From the NCBI GenBank assembly GCA_015657635.1, contig JACDQM010000014.1, positions 1 to 62,648 of the forward strand: 62,648 bases of DNA, given 5' to 3'. Both the position numbers and the translations under genes were made by a program. Origin of the DNA: Roseateles sp. (lineage in GTDB: Bacteria; Pseudomonadota; Gammaproteobacteria; Burkholderiales; Burkholderiaceae_C). This document shows positions 25,592 to 34,853 of this stretch, in pieces. The notes under the pieces are model-generated. The model had not been told where the DNA came from. It was given only the letters and a program-made list of their open reading frames with translations, and ran no database searches. Position 1 is the stretch's first letter. Each line of letters opens with the position of its first letter.

Positions 25592-27592
25592 TCACCGAGG
25601 CGGCAGCAGGAAGCTGCGCGGCTGCTCGCGCAGGCGCTGCCAGATGGCTTGGCGCAAGCGGGCTCGATCCGCCACCTGCAGGCCCTTGGAGCGCAGCGCC
25701 AGCTTGAAGGCCAGGTAGAAGCTCACGCCGACATTCAGCAGGCCGGTCAGCGGGATCGCCGCCACACACCACCAGAAGCCGGGCTGCTGCAGCACCTCCA
25801 GCCCCAGCGCGCCGGCCGCCGCGGCGATCTGGCCGGTGGACAGCGTCACGTGGCGCACCTCGATCGGCAGGCCGAAGAAGGCAGCCAGTGCCGGCAGCAG
25901 GCCCAGCATCATGCCCAGCGAGACATTGGCCGCCAGGCCCGAGATATTGTGGCGCCACCAGTCGGCCCAGCGCTGCGCGCGCGGCTGGCCGATGCGGGCG
26001 AGCAGGCGCGGATTCCAGGCGATGGCGGCATCCAGCCGGTACAGCACGAACCAGTTCTCGGCCCAGCCGGCGATCAGGCTGCTGGTGAACAGCAGCACGC
26101 CGGTGAAGGCGGCGAAAGCCAGCGTCGGGCCGAGCAGGGTCAGCGAGTGCAGCACATAGTCGGCCTGAGCCGCACCGACCAGCGGCGTGCCCAGCAGCCA
26201 GGCGCTCAGCAGCTGGACGGCCAGCACCAGCGGGATCACCGCGCTGAGGTTGCCGACGATGCCGGCCATCTGCGAGCGCAGCAGATGCGCCACCTCATCG
26301 ACGAATTCTTCCAGCCCCTTCTCTCCGCTTAGGCTGCCGAGCTTCTGCGCCAGCGCCGGCGCCGTCATCGCCGGCTGCTTGGTGGCAACGGTCCAGTGCA
26401 TCAGCTGCACCGCGACAAAGCTGGCCGCGTAATTGGCGCCGGCCCAGAAGCCCGCCCAGAAGGCCGGGAAGGCGAGCGCCGCGATGCCGAACTTGACGAA
26501 GGTGGTGATGGCCATCAGCGCACCGCCGCCGGCTGCGCTGAGCAGCATGGCGCGGTATTCGCTGCGATTGCGGGTGATGTAGTGCTCGCCGGTCTCGGCG
26601 CTGCGCTCGGTCACCTTGCGGGCCAGCAGCGAGTAGTGGCTGGCGAACAGGGTGCGCAGGCTGCGCCGCTCCTGGGTGACGCGGGCGAGCTCGGCCAGCA
26701 GCCGCGCCAGCTCGCGCTGCGGCTCCGGTGCCACCAGGCAATCCAGCAGCGTCTCGATGCGACGGATGCGCGCCTGCATCTGCTCGACTTCGAACACGAT
26801 GTCCACCGATACCCCATGCTGCTCCAGGTGGCGGGGCACGCTGGCGGCCGCACTGCGGCAATCGTCGAGCAGCGCGCGCAGCAGCTGCAGGCGCTGATGC
26901 AGCAGCGCACTGTCGCCGGCGGCCTGGGCCGCCAGCAGCTGCTCAGCTGTGCTGGCCAGCTGCGTGAAGGGCTGGTTCTGCAGCAGGCCGGCATCCATGC
27001 GCTGGCGCAGTGCGCCGGACAGGCCGGCGGAGCGCACCGCGCTGATCAGTGCCGTCAGCCCGGCCTGCATCGGTTCGCGCCAGCTGGGGCCGCTGCCCTC
27101 GGCCTGGGCCAGCAGAGCCGCCAGGCGTTGCAGCAGCGCTGCATCGAGCTGGCTCAGCCATTGCGCGTCCTCGGGTTCGGGAAAGAGCAGCACGAACAGC
27201 TCAGCCAGCTCCTGGGTGTCGACCGTGCCCGGCAGCACGCGCAGCCGCAGCCGGTTCAGCAGCTCGCTCCACAAGGCCATGCGGGGCGCGAAGCCGACAT
27301 CGGCAAACAGGCCGACGGCGTTCATGTCGCGCCAGATCGCCAGCAGCAGCTGCGCCACCGGGCGGGCATGCTCGGGATGGCGCTCCAGCACATTCAGCAG
27401 ATGGGTCAGGCGCAGCAGCGGCAGGGGCCGCCCGGCGGGCTCGGTGCTCGCATCGTCTGCGCGGGCGACCGGGTGGCGCAGCCACTCCAGCAGCCGCACC
27501 AGCCACAGATTGCGCGCCGCCAGAGGCGCGTTGGCGTCCGCTGCATTCAGCAGCGCGGTCAGATCCCAGGCTCTTGCGCGGCGCTCAGGCAT
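25592..27592 (-). CDS. Site-specific recombinase-like membrane protein (Gcr family)
   Basis: A 666-residue protein of the family annotated as 'site-specific recombinase' (PF10136). The N-terminal 350 residues are helical and soluble. The C-terminal part carries at least five membrane segments (for example VIPLVLAVQLLSAWLLG, LTLLGPTLAFAAFTGVLLF and NVSLGMMLGLLPALAAFFG), so a membrane role is more credible than recombination. No tyrosine- or serine-recombinase catalytic residues are visible. Its ATG overlaps the apaG stop (TGATG), so it is translationally coupled to apaG. Confidence 0.8.
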   Translation of the reverse strand: MPERRARAWDLTALLNAADANAPLAARNLWLVRLLEWLRHPVARADDASTEPAGRPLPLLRLTHLLNVLERHPEHARPVAQLLLAIWRDMNAVGLFADVGFAPRMALWSELLNRLRLRVLPGTVDTQELAELFVLLFPEPEDAQWLSQLDAALLQRLAALLAQAEGSGPSWREPMQAGLTALISAVRSAGLSGALRQRMDAGLLQNQPFTQLASTAEQLLAAQAAGDSALLHQRLQLLRALLDDCRSAAASVPRHLEQHGVSVDIVFEVEQMQARIRRIETLLDCLVAPEPQRELARLLAELARVTQERRSLRTLFASHYSLLARKVTERSAETGEHYITRNRSEYRAMLLSAAGGGALMAITTFVKFGIAALAFPAFWAGFWAGANYAASFVAVQLMHWTVATKQPAMTAPALAQKLGSLSGEKGLEEFVDEVAHLLRSQMAGIVGNLSAVIPLVLAVQLLSAWLLGTPLVGAAQADYVLHSLTLLGPTLAFAAFTGVLLFTSSLIAGWAENWFVLYRLDAAIAWNPRLLARIGQPRAQRWADWWRHNISGLAANVSLGMMLGLLPALAAFFGLPIEVRHVTLSTGQIAAAAGALGLEVLQQPGFWWCVAAIPLTGLLNVGVSFYLAFKLALRSKGLQVADRARLRQAIWQRLREQPRSFLLPPR

Positions 27593-27966
27593 CAATGCAG
27601 CGAACCGGCCTCGGCCAGCAGGAACTCCGGCACCTCGGCGTAGAACACCTCGGCCGCCTCGGTCACGCAGAGGAAGCGACCCTGCATGCTGCCCTGCGGC
27701 GTGCCGATCTGGGCCCAGGAGCTGTACTGGAAGGTGTCGCCGGGTTGCAGCAGCGGCTGGTGGCCGACGACGGCCAGTCCATGCACTTCCTGCACCGTGC
27801 CCTGCGTGTCGGTGATCTGCCAATGGCGCGCCACCAGCTGGGCAGCGATGTCACCGCTGTTGACGATGGTGATCGTGTAGGAAAAGGCGAAGCTGCCTTG
27901 TGCAGCGTCGGTCTGCTCGGGCAAGGGCTCGACACGAGCGCTGCAGCTGAATTGCGGATGGGCCAT
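27592..27966 (-). CDS. apaG: ApaG family protein
   Basis: A 124-residue single fibronectin-III-like domain of the ApaG family. It has the usual CSARVEPLPEQ start, YTITIVNSG, VQEVHGLAVVGHQPLLQPGDTF and a C-terminal VPEFLLAEAG. The family is linked to Co2+ and magnesium phenotypes and to nucleotide or diadenosine-polyphosphate-related processes, but its biochemistry is unsettled. ATG 27966 matches the family's normal N-terminus. The stop overlaps the start of the downstream membrane protein by one base. Confidence 0.93.
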   Translation of the reverse strand: MAHPQFSCSARVEPLPEQTDAAQGSFAFSYTITIVNSGDIAAQLVARHWQITDTQGTVQEVHGLAVVGHQPLLQPGDTFQYSSWAQIGTPQGSMQGRFLCVTEAAEVFYAEVPEFLLAEAGSLH

Positions 27967-28053
27967 GGGGCATTCTATGAACATGCGCTCGTTGACCAAA
28001 GGTATGCTTCAAGCTGCCCGATTTTGGTGCGGCCCGTTGTCTTCTTGACCTTG

Positions 28054-28854
28054 ATGCGTTTGTCAGACTGGAACCTGCCGCTGGCACTGCCTGCACGCTT
28101 GAACTGGCTTTTGGTCTGGCTGGCGGCCGGCCTGTTGCAAGCCGCCGCGGCCCAGGCGCAGGTGACCCTGCGGACGATCGCTCAGAGCGGTGCGGCAGTG
28201 AAATTCGGCGCGCCGGCATCGGCCCGGCCAGGTCTGTGCCGTGAGGTGGCGCTTCGGCTGGAATTGATCGATCCGGGGCTGCGTTTCTCCGGGCTGGGCA
28301 GTGATGCGCCGCTGCGTCGCATCGAGCTGCTGCTGGAGCGCGGCGAGATCGATGTCTTCTTCTGCCTGCTCGACACGCCGGAGCGCCGGCAGCGCTTTGA
28401 CTATCTGCCGCTGCCGATCTACCGGGTGCGGCATGTGGTGGCGGTGCGTGTCGACGAGACACGCCGGCCGGCGAACCATCAGCAGTTGGCCGAACTGGCG
28501 CGTCGCTCGCCGGTGCTGGTGGCGCAGGGCTCGGTGCTGGCCCGCACGCTGGCCAGGGCGAACGTGCCCTATCTGGAGGCGGCGCCGACCGACCAGGCCG
28601 CACTGCGCATGCTGGCGCAGGGGCGCGCCGATGCGGTCTACGGGCAGGATCTGAACCTGCAGCCGCTGCTGAGCGCCCCGGAGCTGGCCGGCAAGATCAA
28701 GCTGCTGGAGGCGAGCTTTGTCAACGAGTTCCATTACGTCGCCGTCGGGCGGCATCTGGACAGGGCCGTGGTGGACCGTGTGCTGGCTGCCTTGACTCAG
28801 CTGGAGCGCCAGGGGCTGCTGCGCGAGCTGCAGGACAAGTACCAGCAGCCTTGA
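28054..28854 (+). CDS. Periplasmic substrate-binding protein (SBP_bac_3-like)
   Basis: A 266-residue exported protein with a signal peptide (about residues 14-36). The type-II binding-protein pattern follows: VALRLELIDPGL, LLERGEIDVFFCLLDTPERR, FDYLPLPIY, an SPVLVAQGSVLARTLA hinge, and RADAVYGQDL. Related proteins bind amino acids or act as isolated sensory receptors. No permease or ATPase gene is adjacent. ATG 28054 opens the signal peptide. It is transcribed away from apaG, with an 87-base gap. Confidence 0.75.
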   Translation: MRLSDWNLPLALPARLNWLLVWLAAGLLQAAAAQAQVTLRTIAQSGAAVKFGAPASARPGLCREVALRLELIDPGLRFSGLGSDAPLRRIELLLERGEIDVFFCLLDTPERRQRFDYLPLPIYRVRHVVAVRVDETRRPANHQQLAELARRSPVLVAQGSVLARTLARANVPYLEAAPTDQAALRMLAQGRADAVYGQDLNLQPLLSAPELAGKIKLLEASFVNEFHYVAVGRHLDRAVVDRVLAALTQLERQGLLRELQDKYQQP

Positions 28855-28893
28855 GTGTCCAAGGCTGCTGGCGTTTGCCGCGTTGTCATCGCA

Positions 28894-29817
28894 TTACTTC
28901 GGCAGGATCACCTTGTCGATCACATGGATCACGCCGTTGCTGGCCAGCACATCGGTGGCGGCGATCTTGGCGCGGCGGCCGTTGGCATCGGTGATGCTGA
29001 GGCTGCTGTCGACGCTGAAGGTCTGGCCTTGCACGGTGGTGATGGCGGCGCCGACCGGCACATCGGCCTTCAGCACGCGGGCCGGCAGCACGTGGTAGGT
29101 CAGCACCTTGGTCAGCAGGGCCTTGTCAGCCAGCAGCGCCTCCTTGCTCACACCCAGCTCCGCCAGCAGTGCAGCGAAGGCGGCATTGGTCGGCGCGAAC
29201 ACGGTGAAGGGGCCGGTGCCGCTGAGCGTGCCACCCAGGCCTGCGGCGGTGACGGCCTCGACCAGGATGCTGAAGTCAGCCGTGGCCACGGCGGTTTGCA
29301 CGATGTTCTTGTCGGCCGGCAGCAGCACGCGGTCGACCACATGGATCACGCCATTGGCGGCCTGGACGTTGGTGGCGCTGATGCGGGTGGCGCGGTTGCG
29401 GCCGTCGGTGATCGTCAAGGCGCCGCTGACCGACTCGACCTTGAAGATGCCGCCCTGCACCGTGGTGATGGGCTTGCCCACCGGCACAGCAGCCTGCTCC
29501 ACCTTGGCCGGCAGCACGTGATAGGTCAGCACGGCGGTCAGCAGCGGCTTGTTGGCCAGCAGCTGCGCCTTGCTGACGCCCAGCTCGCCCAGCAGGGCGG
29601 CGAAGGCGTCATTGGTGGGCGCGAAGACCGTGAACGGGCCGGTGCCCGACAAGGTGCCCTGCAGGTCGGCGGCCACAACGGCCTCGACCAGGATGCTGAA
29701 GCGCGGGTCTGCCTGGGCGACCTCGACGATATTGGGCTCCGGGTCACTGCCGCCGCCGCAGGCGGCGACCAGGCTGACCATGGAGACGGCGAGCAGGCGT
29801 TTGATCCAGGTAATCAT
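28894..29817 (-). CDS. Lipoprotein with two tandem fasciclin (FAS1) domains
   Basis: A 307-residue lipoprotein: lipobox LVAAC with the lipidated Cys at residue 20, followed by two FAS1 domains of about 135 residues. Both carry the family's H1 motif (GPFTVFAPTN, AFAAL) and the YH motif (LTYHVLPA). The two domains are almost identical over long stretches, including at DNA level (for example around 29170-29230 and 29590-29650), indicating a recent internal duplication. FAS1 domains mediate adhesion. GGAG precedes ATG 29817. A second FAS1 gene lies 25 bases upstream, so the two probably form an operon. Confidence 0.88.
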   Translation of the reverse strand: MITWIKRLLAVSMVSLVAACGGGSDPEPNIVEVAQADPRFSILVEAVVAADLQGTLSGTGPFTVFAPTNDAFAALLGELGVSKAQLLANKPLLTAVLTYHVLPAKVEQAAVPVGKPITTVQGGIFKVESVSGALTITDGRNRATRISATNVQAANGVIHVVDRVLLPADKNIVQTAVATADFSILVEAVTAAGLGGTLSGTGPFTVFAPTNAAFAALLAELGVSKEALLADKALLTKVLTYHVLPARVLKADVPVGAAITTVQGQTFSVDSSLSITDANGRRAKIAATDVLASNGVIHVIDKVILPK

Positions 29818-29842
29818 GGTGAACACTCCGTTGAGGTGGGTT

Positions 29843-30763
29843 TCAAGAGGGTTGGACCGGCAGCAGCGCATCTGCCAGTCGGTGCATCACGCCATTGCTG
29901 GCGCTCAAGTCGCTGCCCGGCAGCAGGGCTTGGCTGCTGCCGTGGCTGCCAATCAGCCCCAGCGCGCTGAAATCGATCAGCTCGCCCTGCAGGCTGCGCG
30001 CCTGCGAGCCCCAGGGCAGGCTGTGGCTGGGCCAGCAGCCCGCCAGCAGGTGGTGGCGCAGCACGTCAGCCAGCAGGGCCGGGTCGGCCATCAGGCTGCG
30101 TTGGCGCAGGCCCATGCGGGCGGCCAGGCGTTCCATGCCCTGGTTCTCCGGGGCCAGCAAGGTGAACGGGCCTTGGGCGCGCAACACGGCCTCCAGGCCG
30201 CTGCGCTGCAAGGCCTCGGCCAGCAGGCTGTGTTGCGGCGAGCGCGCCAGCAGATCCAGCAGCTTGTGCTGCGGCGGGCTCAGCACGCTGTCGATGATGT
30301 GCACTTGCAGGCTGCCCCAGCGCAGGCCGCGGGCGCGCAGCCGGGCGCTGCCGCCGTGGCCATCCAGCAGACGCGGCTGCTGCGTCCCCGGCGTCAAGCG
30401 CAGCAGGCCGCGGCCCAGCGTCGGCAGGGGCAGGGGCTCGAAGGGCTCGACGCTGTCCAGCGGGCAACTCAGCAGGTGTTCCAGCAGCAGCTGGCACAGG
30501 CTGCGGCTGTCGGCCAGCAGGGCGTCAAAGCTCAGGCCGGACGTTGCCAGGTGGCGCTGCAAGGCGGCGTCCGACGGCGCGAGCAGGCTCAGGCCCTGGC
30601 CTTGTTCGATCAGGCTGCTCATGCCGGCGCTGCGCAGACCTTGCACCAGCCAGTTGATCGACAGCTCCTGGTCGGCCTCGGCGCAGGCGGGCGCCGGTGC
30701 CGGCACCGGCGCTCTGAACGCCGGACGGGGCGATGAATTCACAGTCTGGAACAGGTCGAACAT
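29843..30763 (-). CDS. Degenerate two-domain fasciclin protein
   Basis: A 306-residue protein with two diverged FAS1-like halves: LSLLAPSDAALQRHL and QVHIIDSVLSPP in the first, then FTLLAPENQGMERLA and NGVMHRLADALLP in the second. It has no signal peptide or lipobox, unlike the neighbouring lipoprotein, so it is either cytoplasmic or exported by another route. GAGGA lies just before ATG 30763. It is the first gene of a two-gene leftward operon that faces a TetR regulator, with a palindrome between them. Confidence 0.72.
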   Translation of the reverse strand: MFDLFQTVNSSPRPAFRAPVPAPAPACAEADQELSINWLVQGLRSAGMSSLIEQGQGLSLLAPSDAALQRHLATSGLSFDALLADSRSLCQLLLEHLLSCPLDSVEPFEPLPLPTLGRGLLRLTPGTQQPRLLDGHGGSARLRARGLRWGSLQVHIIDSVLSPPQHKLLDLLARSPQHSLLAEALQRSGLEAVLRAQGPFTLLAPENQGMERLAARMGLRQRSLMADPALLADVLRHHLLAGCWPSHSLPWGSQARSLQGELIDFSALGLIGSHGSSQALLPGSDLSASNGVMHRLADALLPVQPS

Positions 30764-30802
30764 CGTGTCCTCGCAAGCGCTGGGATGGCGGAATGAGCGA
30801 AC

Positions 30803-30822
30803 TGTGAACTGAGAGGTTCACA
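30803..30822. promoter_or_regulatory. Candidate TetR operator in the FAS1/TetR divergent region
   Basis: A perfect inverted repeat, TGTGAAC-TGAGAG-GTTCACA (7-base arms, 6-base spacer), midway between the divergent start codons at 30763 and 30912. The position and size fit autoregulation and control of the FAS1 pair. Confidence 0.55.
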
Positions 30823-30911
30823 TTGTCAACTGATCGGTATGCCAAAGTACTTCACGGTATTCAAATGACTCGCGGGTTCATGTTGTGCGCAAGCGGTCTA
30901 GAATCGAGCGC

Positions 30912-31538
30912 ATGGCAAAAGTCTCTTTTCGTGAACAGGTGTTGCAGGCCCGCGAGGACGCGATCGTTGCGTCGGTCAATCGATTGCTGGCCGAGAAGGG
31001 CTTCGATCTGATGACGGTCGACGAGGTGGTGGCCGATGTCGGCATTGCCAAGGCCAGCCTCTACAAGCACTTCACGTCCAAGGAAGAACTGGCCGCCGCC
31101 GCGATGGTGCGGGTGCTGGAGCGCGCGCTGGCTGAGCTGGAGCGGCTGCGCAGCCTGCCCGGCCTCAGCGCACTGGAGCGCCTCAAGGCCGTGGCGCGCT
31201 GGACCATGCAGGTGCAACTGGCTGGCGAGATGCCTTCCCTGCCCGCGCAGAACTCCAGCCTGCGAGCGGCGCTGGTGGCGCACAAGGTCTATATGGACCG
31301 GCTGCTGACCCTCAGCGATGAGTTGGGCGAGTGGATCGGCGAAGCGCAGGAAAAGGGGCAGCTGAGCCCCAGCCTGCCGCCGGAGCTGGTGCTCTACACC
31401 TTGTTTGCCCGTGCCTGCGACCCGGTGCTGGGTCTGTTGAAGGCCGGCGGGCAGTACAGCGACGAGCAGATCATCGAGATGCTGTTGGGCACCTGCTTTG
31501 ATGGCCTGACCGCGGCTTCTCTGCCTGCCAAGCATTGA
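30912..31538 (+). CDS. TetR family transcriptional regulator
   Basis: A 208-residue regulator. The N-terminal helix-turn-helix runs through ASVNRLLAEKGFDLMTVDEV and the recognition helix IAKASLYKHFTSKEEL; the C-terminal domain is all-helical. ATG 30912 is chosen over an upstream in-frame codon because the family's N-terminus is short. It is transcribed away from the two fasciclin genes and is their likely repressor. The ligand is unknown. Confidence 0.86.
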   Translation: MAKVSFREQVLQAREDAIVASVNRLLAEKGFDLMTVDEVVADVGIAKASLYKHFTSKEELAAAAMVRVLERALAELERLRSLPGLSALERLKAVARWTMQVQLAGEMPSLPAQNSSLRAALVAHKVYMDRLLTLSDELGEWIGEAQEKGQLSPSLPPELVLYTLFARACDPVLGLLKAGGQYSDEQIIEMLLGTCFDGLTAASLPAKH

Positions 31539-31622
31539 GTCCGGACCAGGGCAGGCACTGCCCATCCATCAGCTGCGACTTATTTAATTAGAATCGCGGC
31601 TCATCCCTCAGCCGACCGCCCC

Positions 31623-32306
31623 ATGAGCACCACGCACCGCATCGCCCCCAGCATCCTCTCGGCCGACTTCGCCCGCCTGGGCGAGGAAGTGCGCAATGTG
31701 CTGGCTGCCGGCGCCGACTGGATCCACTTCGACGTGATGGACAACCATTACGTGCCCAACCTGACCTTCGGCCCGATGGTCTGCGAGGCGCTGAAGAAGC
31801 ATGCGGTCAAGCCGGACGGCACGCCCGCGCCGATCGATGTGCACCTGATGGTGCAGCCGGTCGACAGCCTGGCCCAGGCCTTCTGCAAGGCCGGTGCTGA
31901 TCTGGTGAGCTTCCATCCCGAGGCCAGCGCGCATGTGGATCGCACGCTGCAGCTGATCAAGGCCGAAGGCTGCCAGGCCGGTCTGGTGTTCAACCCGGGC
32001 ACGCCGCTGGATGTGCTGGAGTGGGTGATCGACAAGGTCGACCTGGTGCTGATCATGAGCGTCAACCCGGGCTTCGGCGGCCAGAGCTTCATCCCCAGCG
32101 CGCTGCGCAAGCTGGAGGCGGCCCGCAAGATCATCGACAAGAGCGGCCGCGACATCCGCCTGGAGATCGACGGCGGCGTCAAGGTCGACAACATCCGCCA
32201 GATCGCCGATGCCGGCGCCGACACCTTTGTGGCCGGCTCGGCCATCTTCGGCAAGTCCGACTACAAGGCCGTGATCGACGCGATGCGGGCCGAGCTGGCG
32301 CGCTGA
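31623..32306 (+). CDS. rpe: Ribulose-phosphate 3-epimerase
   Basis: A 227-residue TIM-barrel enzyme that interconverts ribulose 5-phosphate and xylulose 5-phosphate in the pentose phosphate and Calvin pathways. Motifs are complete: [26 protein letters not shown] with the metal His and catalytic Asp, [13 protein letters not shown], and [11 protein letters not shown] with the second catalytic Asp. An A/T-rich stretch at 31581-31594 (with TAGAAT) is a plausible -10 region. In many Burkholderiales gph follows directly; here other genes are placed between. Confidence 0.95.
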   Translation: MSTTHRIAPSILSADFARLGEEVRNVLAAGADWIHFDVMDNHYVPNLTFGPMVCEALKKHAVKPDGTPAPIDVHLMVQPVDSLAQAFCKAGADLVSFHPEASAHVDRTLQLIKAEGCQAGLVFNPGTPLDVLEWVIDKVDLVLIMSVNPGFGGQSFIPSALRKLEAARKIIDKSGRDIRLEIDGGVKVDNIRQIADAGADTFVAGSAIFGKSDYKAVIDAMRAELAR

Positions 32307-32321
32307 AGCCGCGCCGCGGCA

Positions 32322-32774
32322 ATGCCCTCGATCCTGCTGGTCTGCACGGCCAATATCTGCCGCTCGCCGATGGGCGAGGGCCTGCTGCGCGCGCGCCTGG
32401 CCGGGCTGGCTGAGCTGCAATCCTGCGGCACGCATGCGGCCTCGCGCGGCGAACCCATCGATCCACGCGCGGCGGCCGCGCTGGCGCGGAGGGACTTGAG
32501 CCTGCCCAAGCGCTGGCGCTCGCGCCGCGTGCAGGCCGAGAGCCTGGGCGGCTTCGACATGATCCTGGCGATGGACCATGACAATCTGCGCGCGCTGCGC
32601 CAGATCTGCCCGCCGGACCTGCAGGATCGCGTGCAGCTGTTCATGGACCGGGTGCCCGGACGCGTCGGGGACGAAGTGCCCGACCCCTATTTCGGCGCGC
32701 CGCAGGGTTTCGACAACGTGCTGGACCTGCTGGAGCTCGGCGCGCGCGCGATTGCCCAGAGCCTGCGGCGCTGA
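32322..32774 (+). CDS. Low-molecular-weight protein-tyrosine phosphatase
   Basis: A 150-residue cytoplasmic phosphatase. The P-loop CTANICRSP (CX5R) lies at residues 8-16 and the general acid Asp is in DPYFG near residue 120, the standard LMW-PTP arrangement. No cognate tyrosine kinase or exopolysaccharide genes are nearby, so its substrate is open. It begins 15 bases after rpe and is probably co-transcribed with it. Confidence 0.9.
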   Translation: MPSILLVCTANICRSPMGEGLLRARLAGLAELQSCGTHAASRGEPIDPRAAAALARRDLSLPKRWRSRRVQAESLGGFDMILAMDHDNLRALRQICPPDLQDRVQLFMDRVPGRVGDEVPDPYFGAPQGFDNVLDLLELGARAIAQSLRR

Positions 32775-32788
32775 ACGGGGCGACCGCG

Positions 32789-33376
32789 ATGGACATGCTG
32801 GCGCTGGCCGCCTATGCCTTCGCGATGTGCATCACGCCCGGCCCCAATGTGGTGATGGTCACCGCCTCGGGCGCGGCTCATGGCTACCGCGCCAGCCTGC
32901 CGCATCTGCTGGGCGCCAGCCTGGGCACGGGTGGGCAGACGGTGCTGGTCAGCCTGGGGCTGGCCGCCTTGTTCGCGCGCCATCCGCAGCTGCACCAGTG
33001 GCTGCTCTGGGTCGGCTGCGCCTACCTGCTGTGTCTGGGCTGGCGCCTGGTGGGCGCCGCGGCGCTGCAGGACCGGCCTGCCGGGCCGCCGCTGGGTTTC
33101 GGCCAGGCACTGGCCTTGCAGGCCCTCAATCCCAAGGCCTGGATGATGGCCCTGACGACGGCCAGCCTGTTTCTGCCTGCCGAGCCGCAAGGCCCGGGGC
33201 CGGCGCTCTTGCTGGGCGCCGTGATGGCGGCGGTCAACTTCCCCAGCCTGAGCCTGTGGGCCTTGTTCGGCAGCGCGCTGCGGGGCTGGCTGAAGTCCGC
33301 GCGCTGGCGCCGGGCCTTCAATGCGCTGATGGCCCTGCTGCTGCTGCTGACGGTCATCCAGATGCTGTTGTCCTGA
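32789..33376 (+). CDS. LysE/RhtB family exporter
   Basis: A 195-residue inner-membrane protein with five to six hydrophobic segments and the family signature CITPGPNVVMVTASGAAHGY at residues 14-33. It exports amino acids or related metabolites; the specific substrate is not visible. It follows the phosphatase gene after 14 bases. A short inverted repeat between it and the next cyclase gene may terminate its transcript. Confidence 0.85.
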   Translation: MDMLALAAYAFAMCITPGPNVVMVTASGAAHGYRASLPHLLGASLGTGGQTVLVSLGLAALFARHPQLHQWLLWVGCAYLLCLGWRLVGAAALQDRPAGPPLGFGQALALQALNPKAWMMALTTASLFLPAEPQGPGPALLLGAVMAAVNFPSLSLWALFGSALRGWLKSARWRRAFNALMALLLLLTVIQMLLS

Positions 33377-33395
33377 GCGCGAGCCCGGCATTTCC

Positions 33396-33421
33396 CCCTG
33401 TCCCATTCATAGAGGACAGGG
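33396..33421. terminator. Inverted repeat between exporter and cyclase genes
   Basis: Arms CCCTGTCC and GGACAGGG with a ten-base loop, followed by only GTT. It is a possible weak terminator for the LysE gene, or an operator for the cyclase gene that starts 14 bases later. Confidence 0.35.
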
Positions 33422-33434
33422 TTAAGCTCGTTAC

Positions 33435-34853
33435 ATGCAGATACGCACCAAGCTCACCCTCAACCTGCTGGTGCAGGTGCTGCTGGTGGCGCTGGTGGTG
33501 GCGGCGCTGCTGCATCTGGCCCAGACCTACAAGACGCTGGAACAAGCCCAATGGCGGCACTTCGAGGGGCACAAGCTGGCCTCTGAGCTGCATCAGAGCG
33601 TCAATGAAGCCACGCAGATGGCGCGTCTGTATGTGGTGGGGCGTCGGCCTGAACACGCGCGCTACTTCCGCGAGATTGAGCGCATGCGCGATGGCGAGGA
33701 GCCGCGCCCCGCCGACTATGACGCGGTGCACTGGGACCTGGTGCTAGGGGGCCGCGAGCGCGCGGACAGCCGGCCGGTGCCGGCCCAGGCGCTGGTGGAT
33801 CGCATCCGGGCCGCCGGTTTTTCGGACAGCGAACTGGCCTTGCTGGACGAGGCGCGGCGCCGGGCCACGGAGCTGCTGCGCGTCGAGGCCCATGCGGTGG
33901 CGCTGATGTCTTCCGGCGCGCAGGCCGCAGCAACGGACATGCTGCACAACACCGCTTACCTGCAGATGCGCGCGGCGACGCTGGAGCCGGTGCGCCAGTT
34001 CATGCAAGAGGCCGGGCAGCGGCTGACGGTCGAGCGCGAGCGGGCCGCCAACGCGGCTCGCGATGCCAGCTGGCTGGCCGCGGGCGCGCTGTTCCTGCTG
34101 GCGCTGCACGCCCTGTTCTCGACCTTCAACCTGGACCGTTCGGTGCGTGTGCCCATGGCCGTGCTGCGCGAGTGGGCGCAGACGGTGCGCGCCGGACGGC
34201 TGGACCGCCGCACTCGGCTGGAAGGCCGCAGCGAGTTTGGCGAACTGTCCTCGGTGATCGATCAGATGGCCGATTCGGTGGAGCGCAATCTGGGCGAGCT
34301 CCGCGAGGAAGTGTTGCGCCGCACGCGTGCCGAGGAAGTGGTGCGGCATCTGGCCAACCACGATGCGCTGACGGGGCTGCCCTCGCTGCGCCTGCTGCAC
34401 GACCGGCTGGAGCGCGCGATGGCGCGGGCCCAGCGCGAAGGGCAGGGCGTGGCAGTGCTGTTCGTCGATCTGAACGGCTTCAAGCCGATCAACGACCGCT
34501 GGGGTCATGAGTCCGGTGACGCCGTGCTGAAGGCGGTGGCGCAGCGCCTGCAGGGCGGCGTGCGCGATGCCGATACCGTGGGCCGCATTGGCGGCGACGA
34601 ATTTCTCGTCGTCCTGCCCGATGTCGCCACCTTGGAAACCGCCACCCAGGTGCGCGACAAGCTCGACGCCGCGCTGCGCGAGCCGGTCTATCTGCCCGGG
34701 CCGCAGGTCCTGGTCAATTTGTCGGCCGCCATCGGCATTGCCTTGTTCCCCAGCATGGCGACCGACATGACGACGCTGCTGCGCCTGGCCGACGAAGACA
34801 TGTACCGCATCAAGGCGGTGCAGAAGGCTGCGGGTTCAGCGCCCCAGCGCTAG
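33435..34853 (+). CDS. Membrane-bound diguanylate cyclase with HAMP and GGDEF domains
   Basis: A 472-residue protein. Two membrane helices (about residues 10-32 and 210-230) enclose a periplasmic helical sensor; a HAMP linker (about 230-285) follows, then a GGDEF domain with the intact active site RIGGDEF near 385. An I-site RxxD (RDAD) lies five residues before GGDEF, giving expected feedback inhibition by c-di-GMP. No EAL domain. Its last codons overlap the end of convergent psuG by 18 bases. Confidence 0.88.
   Translation: MQIRTKLTLNLLVQVLLVALVVAALLHLAQTYKTLEQAQWRHFEGHKLASELHQSVNEATQMARLYVVGRRPEHARYFREIERMRDGEEPRPADYDAVHWDLVLGGRERADSRPVPAQALVDRIRAAGFSDSELALLDEARRRATELLRVEAHAVALMSSGAQAAATDMLHNTAYLQMRAATLEPVRQFMQEAGQRLTVERERAANAARDASWLAAGALFLLALHALFSTFNLDRSVRVPMAVLREWAQTVRAGRLDRRTRLEGRSEFGELSSVIDQMADSVERNLGELREEVLRRTRAEEVVRHLANHDALTGLPSLRLLHDRLERAMARAQREGQGVAVLFVDLNGFKPINDRWGHESGDAVLKAVAQRLQGGVRDADTVGRIGGDEFLVVLPDVATLETATQVRDKLDAALREPVYLPGPQVLVNLSAAIGIALFPSMATDMTTLLRLADEDMYRIKAVQKAAGSAPQR

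Noticed and set aside
25592-27592. A recombinase or mobile element
   Set aside because: The family name is misleading: the protein is membrane-bound, lacks recombinase catalytic residues, has no flanking repeats and is coupled to apaG.
31549-31563. GGGCAG-GCA-CTGCCC hairpin after the TetR gene as a terminator
   Set aside because: The stem is short, with no T-run, so support is too weak for a feature.
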